From Chlorops oryzae (Eukaryota > Arthropoda > Insecta > Diptera > Chloropidae): a stretch of DNA of 64,000 nt. This document shows positions 11,074 through 22,387 of this stretch, piece by piece; position 1 is the stretch's first letter; the number at the start of each line of letters is the position of its first letter. The stretch covers positions 44,423,100 through 44,487,099 of the forward strand of contig CM035807.1 in the NCBI GenBank assembly GCA_020466095.1, written 5' to 3'. The notes beneath the pieces are model-generated. The model had not been told where the DNA came from, did not search any database, and was given only the letters and a program-made list of their open reading frames with translations. Both the position numbers and the translations under genes were made by a program.

Positions 11074-12484
11074 AAGGTTTCTGGAACTTCAACGGGCAAC
11101 AGGCAGAGCTTTGTGATTGGCCTTGTGATGATACCAAACTGCGTTTTGACATCGACAATGCGAACAAGGCCATCGTCTCCAAGATCCACCTGAACGATTC
11201 TTCCTTTCCTCCACTCAAATGGAGGCATTTGAGTGTCCATGACGACGACAAAATAGTCGACCTTCAAATTCGGCTGTGGTACCATCCATTTATCTCTTTT
11301 ATGTAGATTCAAGAGATATTCCATTTTCCAACGTTGAGCGAAGCGGTGATGCAGAATCTTCACTTTCTCCCATCGCGTAGTGAGCGGCAAATCGGCTTGT
11401 GATTCTTCGGCCCATGCTGTGAGAGCGGCTCCTCAGAGGAAGTGTTCGAGCGTCAGTGCCAACAGGTCTGCAGGATCTTCAGACATCGGAGTGAGCGGAC
11501 GCGAGTTCAAGACTCCTTCAATTTGTGCGAGCAATGTGGCGAATTCTTCAAACGAGAATTTGTGCGGGCCAGCCACCTTGATGAAGTGGATTTTGAAGCT
11601 TTTGACCACCGCCTCCCCTTATCCACCCATAAGAGGTGCGTGGGGCGGGATCAGATACTATTCGAACCCTTGTAGGGAATGCTTCCGTTGAAGGTCATCA
11701 GCGGCATTTGAAAAGAAGCTGGTGAACTCAGTATCCAAACCTTTTTTGGCGCCGATGAAATTTCGGCCGTTGTCGGAGGAAATACGTCTGGCCAGGCCGC
11801 GCCGTCCTACGAACCGATGAAATGCTGCTTGGAACAAGATAGTTGATAATTCGGAGCAGAACTCCAGATGAACGGCCTTGGTCGCGAAACGCACAAATAC
11901 GCTAACATAGCCCTTCAGATATGGTGCGGTTCGAAGAGTGGAGCTTTTGATATCGAATTGTCGGGCAAAATCGACGCCAGTATGTGTGAACGGCAGCGAC
12001 AACGTCGACCTTTCGGCTGGCAAAGCAGCCATCATTTGTGTTTTTAATCGTTTCTTGTAGATGGTGCACGTATGACAGCGAGTAATGCAACTTTTGATCT
12101 TGCGCTTCAATCGCGCAATGTAGAAATTTTTTCGTATCATGCGAAACATGAGCTGAGTGCCGCCATGCAGGAGTGTTTGGTGTACGAAATCCAAATATAA
12201 ACGGCAAAACGTCGAAGCAGCAGGCACGACAGTTCGGAGTGAATAAGCCGGCCAAGGACGCGCAGGAGTCCATCATCATCAAGCAAAGGGTTCAAAGATA
12301 ACAGCTCGCTCTTCTTTCCAAGTGGCTTTCCTTCACTGAGATCCTGATATTCGAGTGGATAATGAAAGGTTGGTGAAAATAAAATAAAACGATTTCTCAC
12401 TAACGTCAGCTCCTCTTGTTGAAAGTGTAAGTGTGTTGGGACTCGGTGCCACACAGTGCGGCCGAAGCCGTATTTTGCGGCCAA
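11070..12484 (-). pseudogene. BEL/Pao pol, integrase and DUF5641 tail (copy 1)
   Basis: Minus strand. From 12484: a pre-integrase region ending LLDDDGLLRVLGRL, then the integrase. The zinc-binding region is the HQTLLHGG and CHTC pair; the core has D in HTGVDFARQF, D in RISSDNGRNFIGA, and after frameshifts near 11660 the glutamate region PPHAPLMGG followed by LNSRPLTPMSEDP. The DUF5641 tail of BEL/Pao polyproteins is open at 11390-11070 (RWKMEYLLNLHKRDKW, GRIVQVDLGDDGLVR, ITKLCLLPVE). RT and RNase H are absent. At least three frame breaks make it a dead copy. It differs clearly from BEL copy 2 at 27701. Confidence 0.88.
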
Positions 12485-13289
12485 AGGTCCAAAAAAACAA
12501 GTTTCTTTTTAGGATTTTTCATCCTTGAATTCGCTGCAATGATGCTTCAAGAAACTTAAATCGTTCATTGTGAGGACTAATTCGTCATTCCCCTTCCTTA
12601 GGCTCAGTTGTGATTTGGCCTTCGCTCGAGCGAAGAGTGACTCTACAGTTAATAAACGGAGAACGGTTATACGGGTGAAAAATTTTATGCAATTAATAAA
12701 ATCAAATAAGACCAAATGGAATCCTCTTCTACAAGTGAGAAGAAAATTTAAAAAAAGTAAAAAGTATCAATTGTAAAGTAGTAAATTAGGGAAAACATAA
12801 ACAATAGTGCCAGTTTTTCACATAATTTTCCCGAAAATTAAACTTTTCAAATGATACTGCTTTAAAACGCTGCAAAACGCTGCTTTGAAACCTTATTGAA
12901 ATGATAATTCAATATATTATCACCAAATAAAACAAGATTCAGCTGCTAAGAGCTGCCCATTTTTTTATGCCCTTTTTTCGAAATTAAATTGATAGAGAGT
13001 GAGAAAGAAACGAATTATACACATGAGTGAGTATTTATTCGTGTGTATGGGTGCGAGCGGCGCGCAGCAGGGATGAAAAATAAGAATTTCCAAATGTACC
13101 TAACTTCAAAAAGAAATGTACCTTTTTGGGTACCAATGTACCTGATATCATTAGCCATTCAGTATATATACAAGCTATGCACTACTAACATTTTTAGAGA
13201 TCACTTTGTACAGTCTGATAATAAGTACTTGTAAAGTAGTAGTTTCCTTTTATTCTATACATTTAAATCTTATTTAAAAATTATGTTTT
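12485..13289. other. Intergenic AT-rich sequence
   Basis: No gene recognised. A minus-strand open stretch at 12509-12715 adjoins the BEL remnant and may be a further pol fragment, but it has no motif I know. At 13090-13150 a short AATGTACCT motif is repeated three times. Confidence 0.4.
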
Positions 13290-14655
13290 TCAGGTTACAG
13301 TACTCCCATTGAAGACCACTTCACAAGACTTAAGTTTTACTATTTAGTCAAAAACATTTTAAAGGGTGACGTTACGCAAATCTATGAAAAAATTAAAGAG
13401 TATTTGACCGAAAGTACAGGGTCCGAGTATTTTTTATCAGACGAAGAGAAAAAGGAAATTTATGATTTAGTATTGAAGTTAAATATGAGATGGAGCGCTA
13501 GCAATAGAACTGAAAGCGTCTTTTTAAAAAGATATAATGATTGGCTGCAAAAACCGGTTGAATAAAAGAAAAACAAAAAAACTAAAAAAAAAAAATGAAA
13601 AAGAAAAACCATCTGTATCCGGTAGACCAACACTCAGTTTTTCTGAGTCATATGAAAGAGCTAAACGTAGGAAAACTGAGGAATTAAGAGCATCGGTGTC
13701 CACTGAAGTGCTAATACATTCTACGACTAGCAAATTGCGGTCGGAAGGTAAAACGGATTTTCTCAAAGTCATTCGTGACATTGCAGAAGGAAGTCCTACG
13801 AAGGCTATAAAATACAGAAGATCTATTGAATCGGCAGATAAAAATTTAACTTTTTCAAATGACGAAGCATTGTCTTTAATCGTTGAAATTGGATTGTCGC
13901 AGGGTCAATATCAAAAGTTGCGCAATGCACATTTACAAAAAAAAAAATTCAAGATGCTTTCGTCGTATAAACAAATACAAAAAGCCAAGGTTCAGTGTTA
14001 CCCTACATCAGGTCTATCTTTTACAGACAGTGAAGCTGAAGTGAAATTACAACCTCTTTTGGATCACCCGATTGATCGTATAATACTATGTCAAACGGAC
14101 GTTCTTAAATCATTATTGGAAGAACAACTTCAAAATTCAACTTTAATTGTAAAGTGGGGTTGCGATGGAAGTTCAGGACATAGTGAATACAAGCATAAGC
14201 TTGATGAAAACAGTACCAGTTTTTTACGTCTTTCGTCCCTTTGCAACTTGTGTGTAAAAAAACTACAAATACGGAAACCCCTGTTGTCTGGAAGAATCCA
14301 AGCCCATCATTGCCTAGATATTGTTGGCCTATCAAGATAGAATGTGCAAAGGAAACAGTAAATCTGATAAAAGAATCAACCAATCATGTAGAACAGCAAG
14401 TAAATAATTTAATTCCGTCTGTTACCGCGGTTAGCGGAAAACCTGTGTGTGTACGTTATCATTTAACGTTAACAATGATAGACACAAAAGTTTGTAACTT
14501 GTTGACTGACACAAGCTCCGCAATGCGCTGTTACATATGCAATTGCACATCTAAGGAGTTCAATAATGTAGAAAAGATGTTGCAAAAAGAAGTCTGTTCC
14601 GACAATTTAAAATTCGGCTTATCGTCTCTACATTGTTGGATTCGTTGCTTCGAAT
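13290..14655 (+). pseudogene. Transib transposase, N-terminal two thirds
   Basis: Transib transposases are DDE enzymes related to the RAG1 core. From about 13290, after a possible splice acceptor (TTTTTCAG), a frame runs to 13560 and shifts in an A-rich tract. The next frame (to 14340) has GRPTLSFSESYERAKRRKTEEL, split here over GRPTLSFSES and RAKRRKTEELR, and then VKWGCDGSSGH, the first catalytic aspartate region. After a frameshift near 14240, KNPSPSLPRYCWPIK, LTMIDTKVCN (second aspartate region) and the cysteine pair CYICNCT follow, ending at SLHCWIRCFEFL where a Harbinger element begins. The C-terminal third resumes at 17135. Confidence 0.85.
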
Positions 14656-14874
14656 TTTTATTCCCCCGATTTTACATTTCGATTACGTTCCCGCCTTCCG
14701 CTCCGCCATATTCGAAATTGGGTATTCTGAGTTTCGCCCAAATCGAAAAGAGAAGAAGAAGAAAGAAATTTTTTTCGAAATTGTGGAATGTGTGGAATTG
14801 AAACAAAACATTGCAGGACGTGCCGTCAGATGATTTAAACTAGTTTGATTTTAGCCGTAGTGGAAATATTCGCA

Positions 14875-16035
14875 ATGGAATTAATAGCCGCGGCTTCATT
14901 ACTTGATGAGGAGGACAGCAGGTCAAGAAATGTTGCTAAAAACATACAAAGACGGAGGTTGAGAGTCATGTGTAATCCGTTTGAGATGAATGAAGTTTTG
15001 TAAGAAATTCATCTTCAAAGTATTAAAGTATCTACCTTTAACTAGATTTCTTTACTTCTGTAGATTCAAAAAAAAACTTTAGGCTTAACAAGGATGCTTT
15101 CAAGTATGTTTAAGATATTTTTGCAGAAGAGAGTAGAGCAACACCGCTTAACCGAGTAGTGGCTGCTTTGAGCTTTTTAATGTCGGACGATTTTAATGTC
15201 GGAATGAGTCAGTCAACTGTGTCAAAGTCACTCTCTAGTTTTGTTGAAGTAATGCCACGAAAGCTTTGCCCTCAAAGGATAAAATTTCAACAGATTGAAG
15301 GGGAAAGAAATCAAGCGAAGCAAGAATTTTATGAAAACAACGGCTACCCAGGTGTCATAATGTGCGTTGATGGCACACATATCAAAATAATCAAGCCATC
15401 TGAAGAACCTTTTCTGTATTATAATAGAAAAGGGTTTTATAGCATCAATGCTATGTTGGTGAGCATTGCATTGCAATGATATCAATACCATAATTTTCAT
15501 TAATTAGTTTCACCAATTGGATGAATTTAATTAGGTTTTCAATAACAAAATGCGTATAAGAAACATTGATTCGAGATATCCCAGATGCAATCACGACTCG
15601 CATGTATGGAGTCTAAGCAAGTCTCATTAGCAGCGGCGATATCAGGAAGGTGAAAGAAACACCTAATTGTTAGGTATTTACTTATATACTTTTATATAAG
15701 TCAGCTTGGAATAATTTTGTTTTGTTAAACAGGTGATGCAGGGTATCCCTTAGAGCCCTGTCTTATGACTCCATATCGGTCTGTAAATGCAGGCAGCCAG
15801 CAAGGCAATTACAACATCCGACACTCTAGAACAAGGAACATTGTAGAGCGGACGATTGGAGTATTGAAGAACCGATTTCGATGCTTGTTGGGTGCTTGGG
15901 AACTGCATTACTTTCCCCAGAAAGCCAGTTAAATTATAAACGTTGCATGTGCACTCCACAATATATGCATATACTACAGAGTGGAAGACTTTGACGAAAA
16001 TAAAGTTGATGAAGAAGGCCTTCAGGAGGAATAGA
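14875..16035 (+). pseudogene. PIF/Harbinger transposase (copy 2), spliced, two stops
   Basis: Cleaves and joins the element ends. Exon 1 from the ATG at 14875 reads MELIAAASLLDEEDSRSR and ends at a GTAAG near 15000; exon 2 begins after TTCTGTAG at 15064 and carries MSQSTVSKSLSSF (helix-turn-helix) and VIMCVDGTHIKI with the first catalytic aspartate. After an intron beginning near 15461, a third exon reads IRNIDSRYP and NHDSHVW (second aspartate), and a last exon from 15734 has GDAGYPLEPCLMTPY, RNIVERTIGVLKNRFRC (catalytic glutamate) and ACALHNIC. In-frame stops lie at about 15110 and 15931. The catalytic residues are all still present. Confidence 0.88.
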
Positions 16036-16161
16036 AAGAAAGTAGCAGTGAATACGCTTCCATAGCAAGTCGTATTCGAGACAACATACGCAATTCCTTT
16101 TAAAACAATAAAAACATTTATATGAAATTAATTCAGTCTACCAAAAATTTATTGGGTACTT

Positions 16162-17037
16162 TTAATCCATATCGAAATCGGGATTGTAATGTTGCTGTTG
16201 CCGTTGCTGTTGCTGCAGCTGTAATATCTGCATCTTTATTTCAAGCTTTTGCTTTAGCAGTTCTTCCTTGACATTTTTGTGGCGTTGCTCTTCTTGTAGT
16301 TGCTTCGCTGCAATTTCCGCTAACTTTTCCTGAGACCGAATAATGCCCCGCAAATATGTCCCCATTTCTTCCATATTATTTATTTGAACCTCGTTATATC
16401 TTCGTGTTTCAGCATAAAATTCTGTTTGCAAATTTATTTGCTCCCTCAGTAAAGAAGATGTCTTCTCCAAATTTGTGCCTCTGTGATGGCTACTTTCTCT
16501 GCTGGTTGAAAGCACAGGATCTGAATCAGCAGTAGAAATTTCGATTCCATCGGAAGGCTCTACGTTTTCTCTATCCTCCACGTTATGGCCAAAATCCAGC
16601 GCACCACTTATTCCACTTGTACATGTTGCCAAACCCGTCAGTACGATTACTTTCTCCTCAAGTGGGCTTATGCGCTGCAAATAACAACGGCCTCCGCCAG
16701 TACTCATCATTTCTTGTTTGGTGCTTCGTAGCTTGCGTTTTATGTAGCACTTCCAGTCAACCCACACCTGTAAAATATATCGTTCTTATAATGGGACAAA
16801 TTTCATGCATTTTCAGTAAATCTTTACCTTCCTCCATGTATTGGGGTCTTTTGACTGTTGACCAAGTGCATTCAGTGCATTTGCAACCTTCTGCCAAAAA
16901 GCTTGGACTTCCTCTTTCAGTCGTTTTTGGAACCCCTTAACAATATCTTCTTCTGTTGCCATCATTTCGGCTAGCTTTTCATATTGCTGGCGTGTCGTCG
17001 TTTTTGACCTGGAACATAAAAAATTGAACAATTTCAT
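16162..17037 (-). CDS. Harbinger-associated Myb/SANT-like DNA-binding protein
   Basis: PIF/Harbinger elements need a second protein with a Myb/SANT-like domain that binds the element ends and brings the transposase to DNA. Minus strand: an exon ending at 16828 holds RSKTTTRQQYEKLAEMM and FWQKVANALNAL; a 60-nt GT-AG intron (16827-16768) follows; exon 2 (16767-16162) reads WVDWKCYIKRKLRSTKQE, completing a domain of the Myb_DNA-bind_5 type, then a long helical tail ending in a glutamine-rich stretch before the stop. A TTCCAG acceptor just upstream of RSKTTTR suggests another 5' exon beyond 17020, so the methionine at 17037 is probably not the true start. The frame is intact over about 270 codons. 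Confidence 0.8.
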
Positions 17038-17134
17038 TTGTTATACAAGCACCACCAGCTTCTTTTATTTGCATTATTTTACTTGCATTCTATATTTTAA
17101 GCCACGAAAATATAAATTGAAACGTTTACGGGCA

Positions 17135-17700
17135 CACAATTTTCAAGAGAAAAGGAATCAGTTGAAAAAAGAAAAACAGCAATCCAAGTGGCATTAAAAA
17201 AACCATTGGGTTTAAACGTTGACAAACCAAAACAAGGTAGTGGAACTTCGAGCGATGGCAACAAAGCACGATTATTTTTCGAACATTTCGAACATATTGC
17301 AATGAATTAGCTGAAAGGGTCGTACATGCATAAACTTCTAATTCACGGCCCAGACATCGTTAAACAATCAATACTACCTATAGGCCAAATGTTCGAGGAT
17401 GGCCAAGAGCCACAAATTTTTTAACATTTACCGCGTTGATTATGCAAGAAAAAACTATCGGCAAAAACAATGGAGGACGTTTTCAAAAGAATCCTACTTT
17501 CATCCGATCCTTACATTCCTAATTGCCGAAAATTACCAGTTAAACCACTTAAGTCCTTATCACCTGATACAATTCATTTATTATCAGCTCCATTTGTACA
17601 TGACGAAAAAAAATCGCAGGAAAGTTTGAACAGCTCCTCTGCCTCAGAGTCAGAAGCAGACTTAGATGAGGATTTTTACGAAATAAACTTTTTCTTTTAA
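17135..17700 (+). pseudogene. Transib transposase, C-terminal third
   Basis: Continues the gene at 13290 after the Harbinger insertion. One frame reads KPLGLNVDKPKQGSGTSSDG, a conserved Transib stretch, and stops near 17308. Further frames give LLIHGPDIVKQSILPIGQMF, then a third (17470-17700) MEDVFKRILLSSDPYI, CRKLPVKPLKSLSP and an acidic end DLDEDFYEI. The catalytic glutamate should lie around 17290-17310, where the sequence is damaged. Two or more frame breaks. Confidence 0.82.
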
Positions 17701-18843
17701 CGAAATTCATATGCCAATTATTTATACTTCAACATTTTTTGTATGCTCAATAGAAATAAAGATTGTTATAACAATATTCAAAACTATTTCTTTCCTTATA
17801 ACATAAAACCTCAAATCATGAATTTTCTTCGAGAACAAGTTTTTCTTCAAAGCACTAGCACAAAATATTTCAGAATAAAATTTAAAAAATTTTTTTCCTG
17901 TAAATGTTGTGAATTTACAAAATCTCTATTTCATAATCAACTTTTATTTACAAAAAACAAAAATATATATTTTACATTCTACAATGTACACATTAGGGTG
18001 GGTCGTTCTTACATGAAAAAAAAAAAGTTGTATGATCGCGTTGGAATAGTAAAATTATGTTTCCTTATGTATAAAAAATAATTTTGTGTAAAAAAAAATT
18101 CAAAATAAGCTGCATCTTCATACCGCGCAAGCGGATTGAAAGTTGGAAAAAAAATTTATGTGAGATTTTTCCGACTTCAATGATAAAATTTAGAATTTCT
18201 CAGCTTTCATCTCATTTTTTAAATACATTATGTTCCCAGATATTTTTGGACATAAAACTATCTTTCAAAGGAAAGCAACGAAACTACGATCGACCAAAAT
18301 TTTACGGAGATATGGTCGAAGAAACTCAGACCTGAGGAAATTGCTCCAAGACATGCCAAAAATGTGTTCGAACCCATCAATTTTGTAACCATTTGGAAGA
18401 AGGCATATTGCCATTTCAAAAAAATCTTCCTTGAAGAAAATCGGTTATTTCATAAGGTTGTTATAACAATTTATATATTTATCTATTTATCGGTTTCATT
18501 TCAGAACGTGCCCTGAAAAAAAAGTCCATGAAAGTTTAAAATCCTTCTACTTGAGCTCGAACAGAAAAAAACAACGCTCAATTACGATTATAGATTTTTT
18601 AAATCGGTTTACAGAAACCAAAGTTACACGGCTTTGAAATTGGACAATTTATTATTTTTTAAATCCGGTGTACATTTAAAAAAAAATGCCGAAAAGTATA
18701 CTACATTTTTTTTTGATTCGATAAGAGCTCATGTTTGGGAAAAATATATAGCAAAGTCATAGCCGACAAACTCTGTGTCGAGGGTATATGGCATTTTTTC
18801 GTCCGTACTTGAAATAGAACAGTATTATCAAATATAAATCAAA
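17701..18843. other. AT-rich sequence without recognised genes
   Basis: Poly-A and poly-T rich. At 17994 an ATTAGGGTGGGTCGTTC motif resembles ends of insect MITEs, and a GTGTCGAGGGTATAT at 18777 resembles the tip of mini-me element D, but I find no complete element. Short open frames here show no family motif. Confidence 0.4.
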
Positions 18844-20684
18844 ATGGACCGAAATAAACGCGCCATTAAAAAAGAAGTGAATGATTTTTTATCTGTGTGT
18901 CTGAATGACAGTGCGGAGGAGGAATTGAAAGAAAGTATTTCTAACGAATTGGAACAATCAAATTATTCGCACTGTAGTTTCCCCCGGACGCAGTGATTCA
19001 CCTTTAAGTGGCGAATTCCCCAGCAGCAAGGTAGGAAAGCATACAATCATATGGAGCTCAAAATTAATATTTTGAAAAATTATTTTTAGAACGACTACGA
19101 ATTAAACAAAAAGCCATTGGGAAACTGTGGGATTCGAAATCTAATAGCCAAATGGTCAATTAGTGAAAATATAACAACAAAAGCTTTAAACAAACTCTTA
19201 GAAATTTTGAGGAATGTTGGTTGCGATCTTCCAAAAGACGCGCGAACACTTCGAGGAACGCCAAGAGAAACACATAAAATTTCATGATAAGTAATCACTG
19301 TGATGAGGAGGACCTACAACTGCTCTTCAATATAGACGGGCTTCCAGTTGCTAAAAGCTCAGGTGCGCAGGTTTGGCCTATACTTATGAACTTAAACGGT
19401 TCGAGCCAGATTTTTACAATAGGCGCTTATGAAGGCTATTCTAAGCCGAGCAACGCGACAAAGTATGTAATATTTATCTGTATGTATCATTTTAATTTTG
19501 TTTTTTTTTTTTGCGTTATAGGTATCTTGATATGATGATTTTGGAGTTGAATGAATTGCTATCAAATGGATTCAAATTTAAGGAAAAATATTTTAATATC
19601 CAATTTGGCGGTTTCATTTGCGATGCTCCAGCAAGAGCAATGCTTTTAGCGATAAAAGCACACTCCGGTTATTTAAGTTGCCATAAATGTACTCAGCGAG
19701 GCGAGCGATATGAAAATAAAACTATTTTTCCCTACGGCGAGCACACCCTAAGGACAAATGATAACTTCAGAAGTAGAGTACATGCAGATCATCACAATAG
19801 CAAAAAACAATCGCATTAGAGAACCTGCTGCTTGATTTAGTTACACAATTTCCACTGGATTATATGCATGTGGTGTGCTTGGGTGTAACGAAATCGCTTA
19901 TTAAATTTTGGGTAAAACATCGAAAGGTTTCCTATTCCCTAAGTTCTTCTGAATTAAGATTGCTTAATAATCGTTTGGAAAAAATTAAATTTGATACACC
20001 ATACGAATTCGCAAGACGTCCACGTGCTGTTACAGACCTTGACAGGTGGAATGCTACTGAGTTCAGAAATTTTTTATTATATACAGGACCCGTTGTATTG
20101 AGGGATATTTAAAGTACCAAAAGATATGAGCATTTCATACATCTCAGCACTGCGATAAAGTTTTTGCAATGAACAAATCATTTTCTTTATGAGTAAGCCA
20201 ATCAGATTCTTTGCCGTTTCATAAAAGATATACCGTCTCTCTATTCCAAATCACTTTTAACTTACAATTTTCACTGCCTAACCCATTTGTCAGTAGATTG
20301 TCAGAAGTTCGGACCCATACATGGTTTTAGTGCGTTTAAATTTGAAAATTTTTTAGGTGAAATTAAACGTAAACTGAAGAAAATGTCCCAATTCGGTGCT
20401 CAAATATATAAGAGAATGGTGGAGTCAAGCGCTAATTCAGTTTTCAAGGAGTGTTTGAGAGGAGAATATGAAATAGAACGTATTGACGGCAAATATCTCT
20501 CTAAAATAGGAAATATGAAAAAATTATTTTCTTTAAAACATCCTGACAATGCATTCTTTAAGGATGAAGAAGCATTTACCGTGCAATCAATAAGCAATGA
20601 AAATGGAAAATACTTTGTTCATGGACGAACCATACTGACGGAAAATGTGCCATTATGTGCCGGCATAAAAAGTAGTTTTAATAA
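18844..20684 (+). pseudogene. CACTA/EnSpm-like transposase-type protein, spliced and broken
   Basis: A TE-encoded protein family common in cnidarians and insects. Exon 1 starts at ATG 18844 (MDRNKRAIKKEVNDFL), shifts frame near 18990 and ends at 19030 before GTAGG. Exon 2 from 19090 reads IRNLIAKWSISENITTKALN and GCDLPKDARTL. After a deletion, 19300-19461 has FNIDGLPVAKSS; an intron (about 19462-19521) follows, then FGGFICDAPARAMLL and the CHKCTQRGE pair. From 19864: MHVVCLGVTKSLIKFW, RWNATEFRNFLLYTGPVVL. From 20287: FGPIHGFSAFKFENFLG. A Harbinger-type element interrupts it at 20685. The superfamily name is from memory of these motifs and less certain than the TE origin. Confidence 0.65.
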
Positions 20685-21179
20685 GGCCCCATCTACACGA
20701 TGCAAGTTTTCGCTTGGCAAGTTTTAGTACTTGTGTGCAAGAACTTGCGTGACCAATCCACACGATGCTTGTAAATTTTAGCTTGCAGCTTGCCTGAAAG
20801 TAATCTAAAGATGACTTGCACGCAAGTGCTTGGCACATAGCCACACAGCGTTACTAAAAGTTGCTTTCAGAAGCAATTTTTTTAGAACATGTAGCTTGCC
20901 AGCTTGAAGGTTTTTCATTCAAGTAGAAGTTCTTGCCGCAGTTTGCCAGTTGGTATAAAAAATCATATTTTAACCTAAATAGCAAAAATCAATAAATAAA
21001 TAAAGAAAGTTCTAGCAGCGGTGCTCATTTTGGAAGAATAGAAAATTATAGAAAAAAACAAAACGAGCAATTTGGGCACGCAAATTCTTTTTTAGAGGAG
21101 ACATAAATCCCTTTTATGAGAAATTCATATGAATGACCTATCAAATGAAGGTGAACAATTTCAAAGCGCTTCCATTTCA

Positions 21180-21863
21180 CTGGTTTACCCCCAGAGCTTC
21201 CAGAGCAATGAATTGCAATTTGTCCTTTATAACCAGCTTTTCCAAATTTGTTTTTTCGGCAATGGCTTCGTAAGCTGCCTCTTTTTATACCTTTCCGAAG
21301 GAAAGGGTATATTAAGTTTGGCACGGAGTATGTGACATACCCTCTAACGGTTAAAATTTGACCATGACCACCATTCGCGAAATTCGGAAAAATTTTATTT
21401 TCACTTTTTTGAATTGAGTATTTCGCAACTAGACAAAATGTCCTCTAAGGGTTAAAATTTGATCAAGACAACCATTCGCGAAATTCGCAAAAATTTGATT
21501 TTCACTATTTTGACTTGAATATTTCGCAGCTAGACAAAATGTCCTCTAACGGTTAAAATTTGACCATGCCCACCATCCGCGAAAATATTGTGCTTAATAA
21601 TAATCTCGAGTTTGAGAAGCTAAATCGAAGCACAGATAAGGTAAAAATAGATATCCAAGCTAGAACAACGAAAACAGCAGGAATTTTTGTTATGGTAATG
21701 TTTTAACATATTTTAGGCTGAGGAAAAGGTATGTGTGCAGTCGGCTTAGCCGATGTAAACTTTTTTACTTGTTTTTGTAGTCCATGTGTGACTTTTGCCA
21801 CAAGCACTCATTTTGCTGGTATTCTTCAGTAATTATTTCAATTTGCTCCTCTGACACAGCCAT
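21180..21863 (-). pseudogene. MADF-domain protein of the Harbinger-type element, split by mini-me B
   Basis: MADF is a Myb/SANT-like DNA-binding domain used as the second protein of many Harbinger elements. From the ATG at 21863 the minus strand reads MAVSEEQIEIITEEYQQ and LWQKSHMDYKN down to 21772; the frame resumes at 21285 with EAAYEAIAEKTNLEKLVIK, the continuation of the same MADF helix, and ends with a stop near 21190. The 486 bp between are a mini-me element. Other frames of this part are open to 21046 but lack motifs. Confidence 0.75.
21286..21771 (+). mobile_element. mini-me / DINE-like element B (short subfamily)
   Basis: Starts with a terminal hairpin TATACCTTTCCGAAGGAAAG closing with GGTATA, and ends with a stem GTCGGC-TTA-GCCGAT and TTACTTG before T, the same architecture as elements A, C and D. 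The body has about 2.5 tandem units of some 110 bp built on CTCTAACGGTTAAAATTTGA and ATTCGCGAAATTC. It lacks the GTCY tract. Inserted in the MADF gene. Confidence 0.65.
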
Positions 21864-22387
21864 GTTGATAAAAAAAAATGCGAAAAATTTAATTCAATAA
21901 ATAGCTAGCTATGAAGAAAATAATAAATATTGAAACATCGCACTCGCTACTTTCTTGAACCTGACAGTTTGTAAGCGTGCAAGTAAAAAAATGCTTCTAG
22001 CAAATTGGAAGATTGTATTTCTACACGATCCGAATTTTCTTTAGGCAAGTTCTTGCATGGAAGTCTTGAAAAACCTGCCGCAAGTCCTTGCAAGCATTCT
22101 ACACGATGCAATCTCCTTGCCAAGTACTTGCAGAAGTGACTTGCCAAGTGAAAACTTGCATCGTGTAGATGGGGCCTAACATTAAATATAAAAATATTGC
22201 TATAATCAAATTTGAACTGCATGAAATCACTAAAGCTTATAAAATTAGGTTAAATAGTTATATTTACTTTGTTCCATTGCTTCATGAATAAAATAAGATA
22301 TGCTAAAATAAATGTCTGATTCCAGTTCAATTTTCATAATATAAGAAAAATAAAACGCATTTTCTTAAACGAAGCCCCAAAAATAGT

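Larger units (their letters stand above)
14656..17134. mobile_element. PIF/Harbinger element (copy 2) inserted in the Transib gene
   Basis: Contains the two genes typical of PIF/Harbinger elements: a DDE_Tnp_4 transposase (+) and a Myb/SANT-like DNA-binding protein (-), convergently arranged with about 130 bp between their 3' ends. Transib coding sequence stops at about 14655 and resumes at about 17135, which bounds the insertion. I could not identify clean terminal inverted repeats or the expected 3-bp duplication, so the ends are set from the Transib frame and may be off by tens of bases. Confidence 0.75.
20685..22176. mobile_element. Harbinger-type element with MADF gene, TAA target duplication
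   Basis: Terminal inverted repeats start GGCCCCATCTACACGATGCA at both ends, with related inner blocks (ACACGATGC, CTTGCAAG variants) repeated within each arm. The 3-bp duplication TAA flanks it (20682-20684 and 22177-22179), as expected for PIF/Harbinger. It sits inside the CACTA-like gene. Internally it carries a MADF-domain gene on the minus strand and no transposase I can see, so it is non-autonomous or deleted. A mini-me element lies inside the MADF gene. Confidence 0.85.

Noticed and set aside
13043..13234. 63-codon plus-strand frame before the Transib gene
   Set aside because: Contains a threefold AATGTACCT repeat and has no family motif; probably chance.
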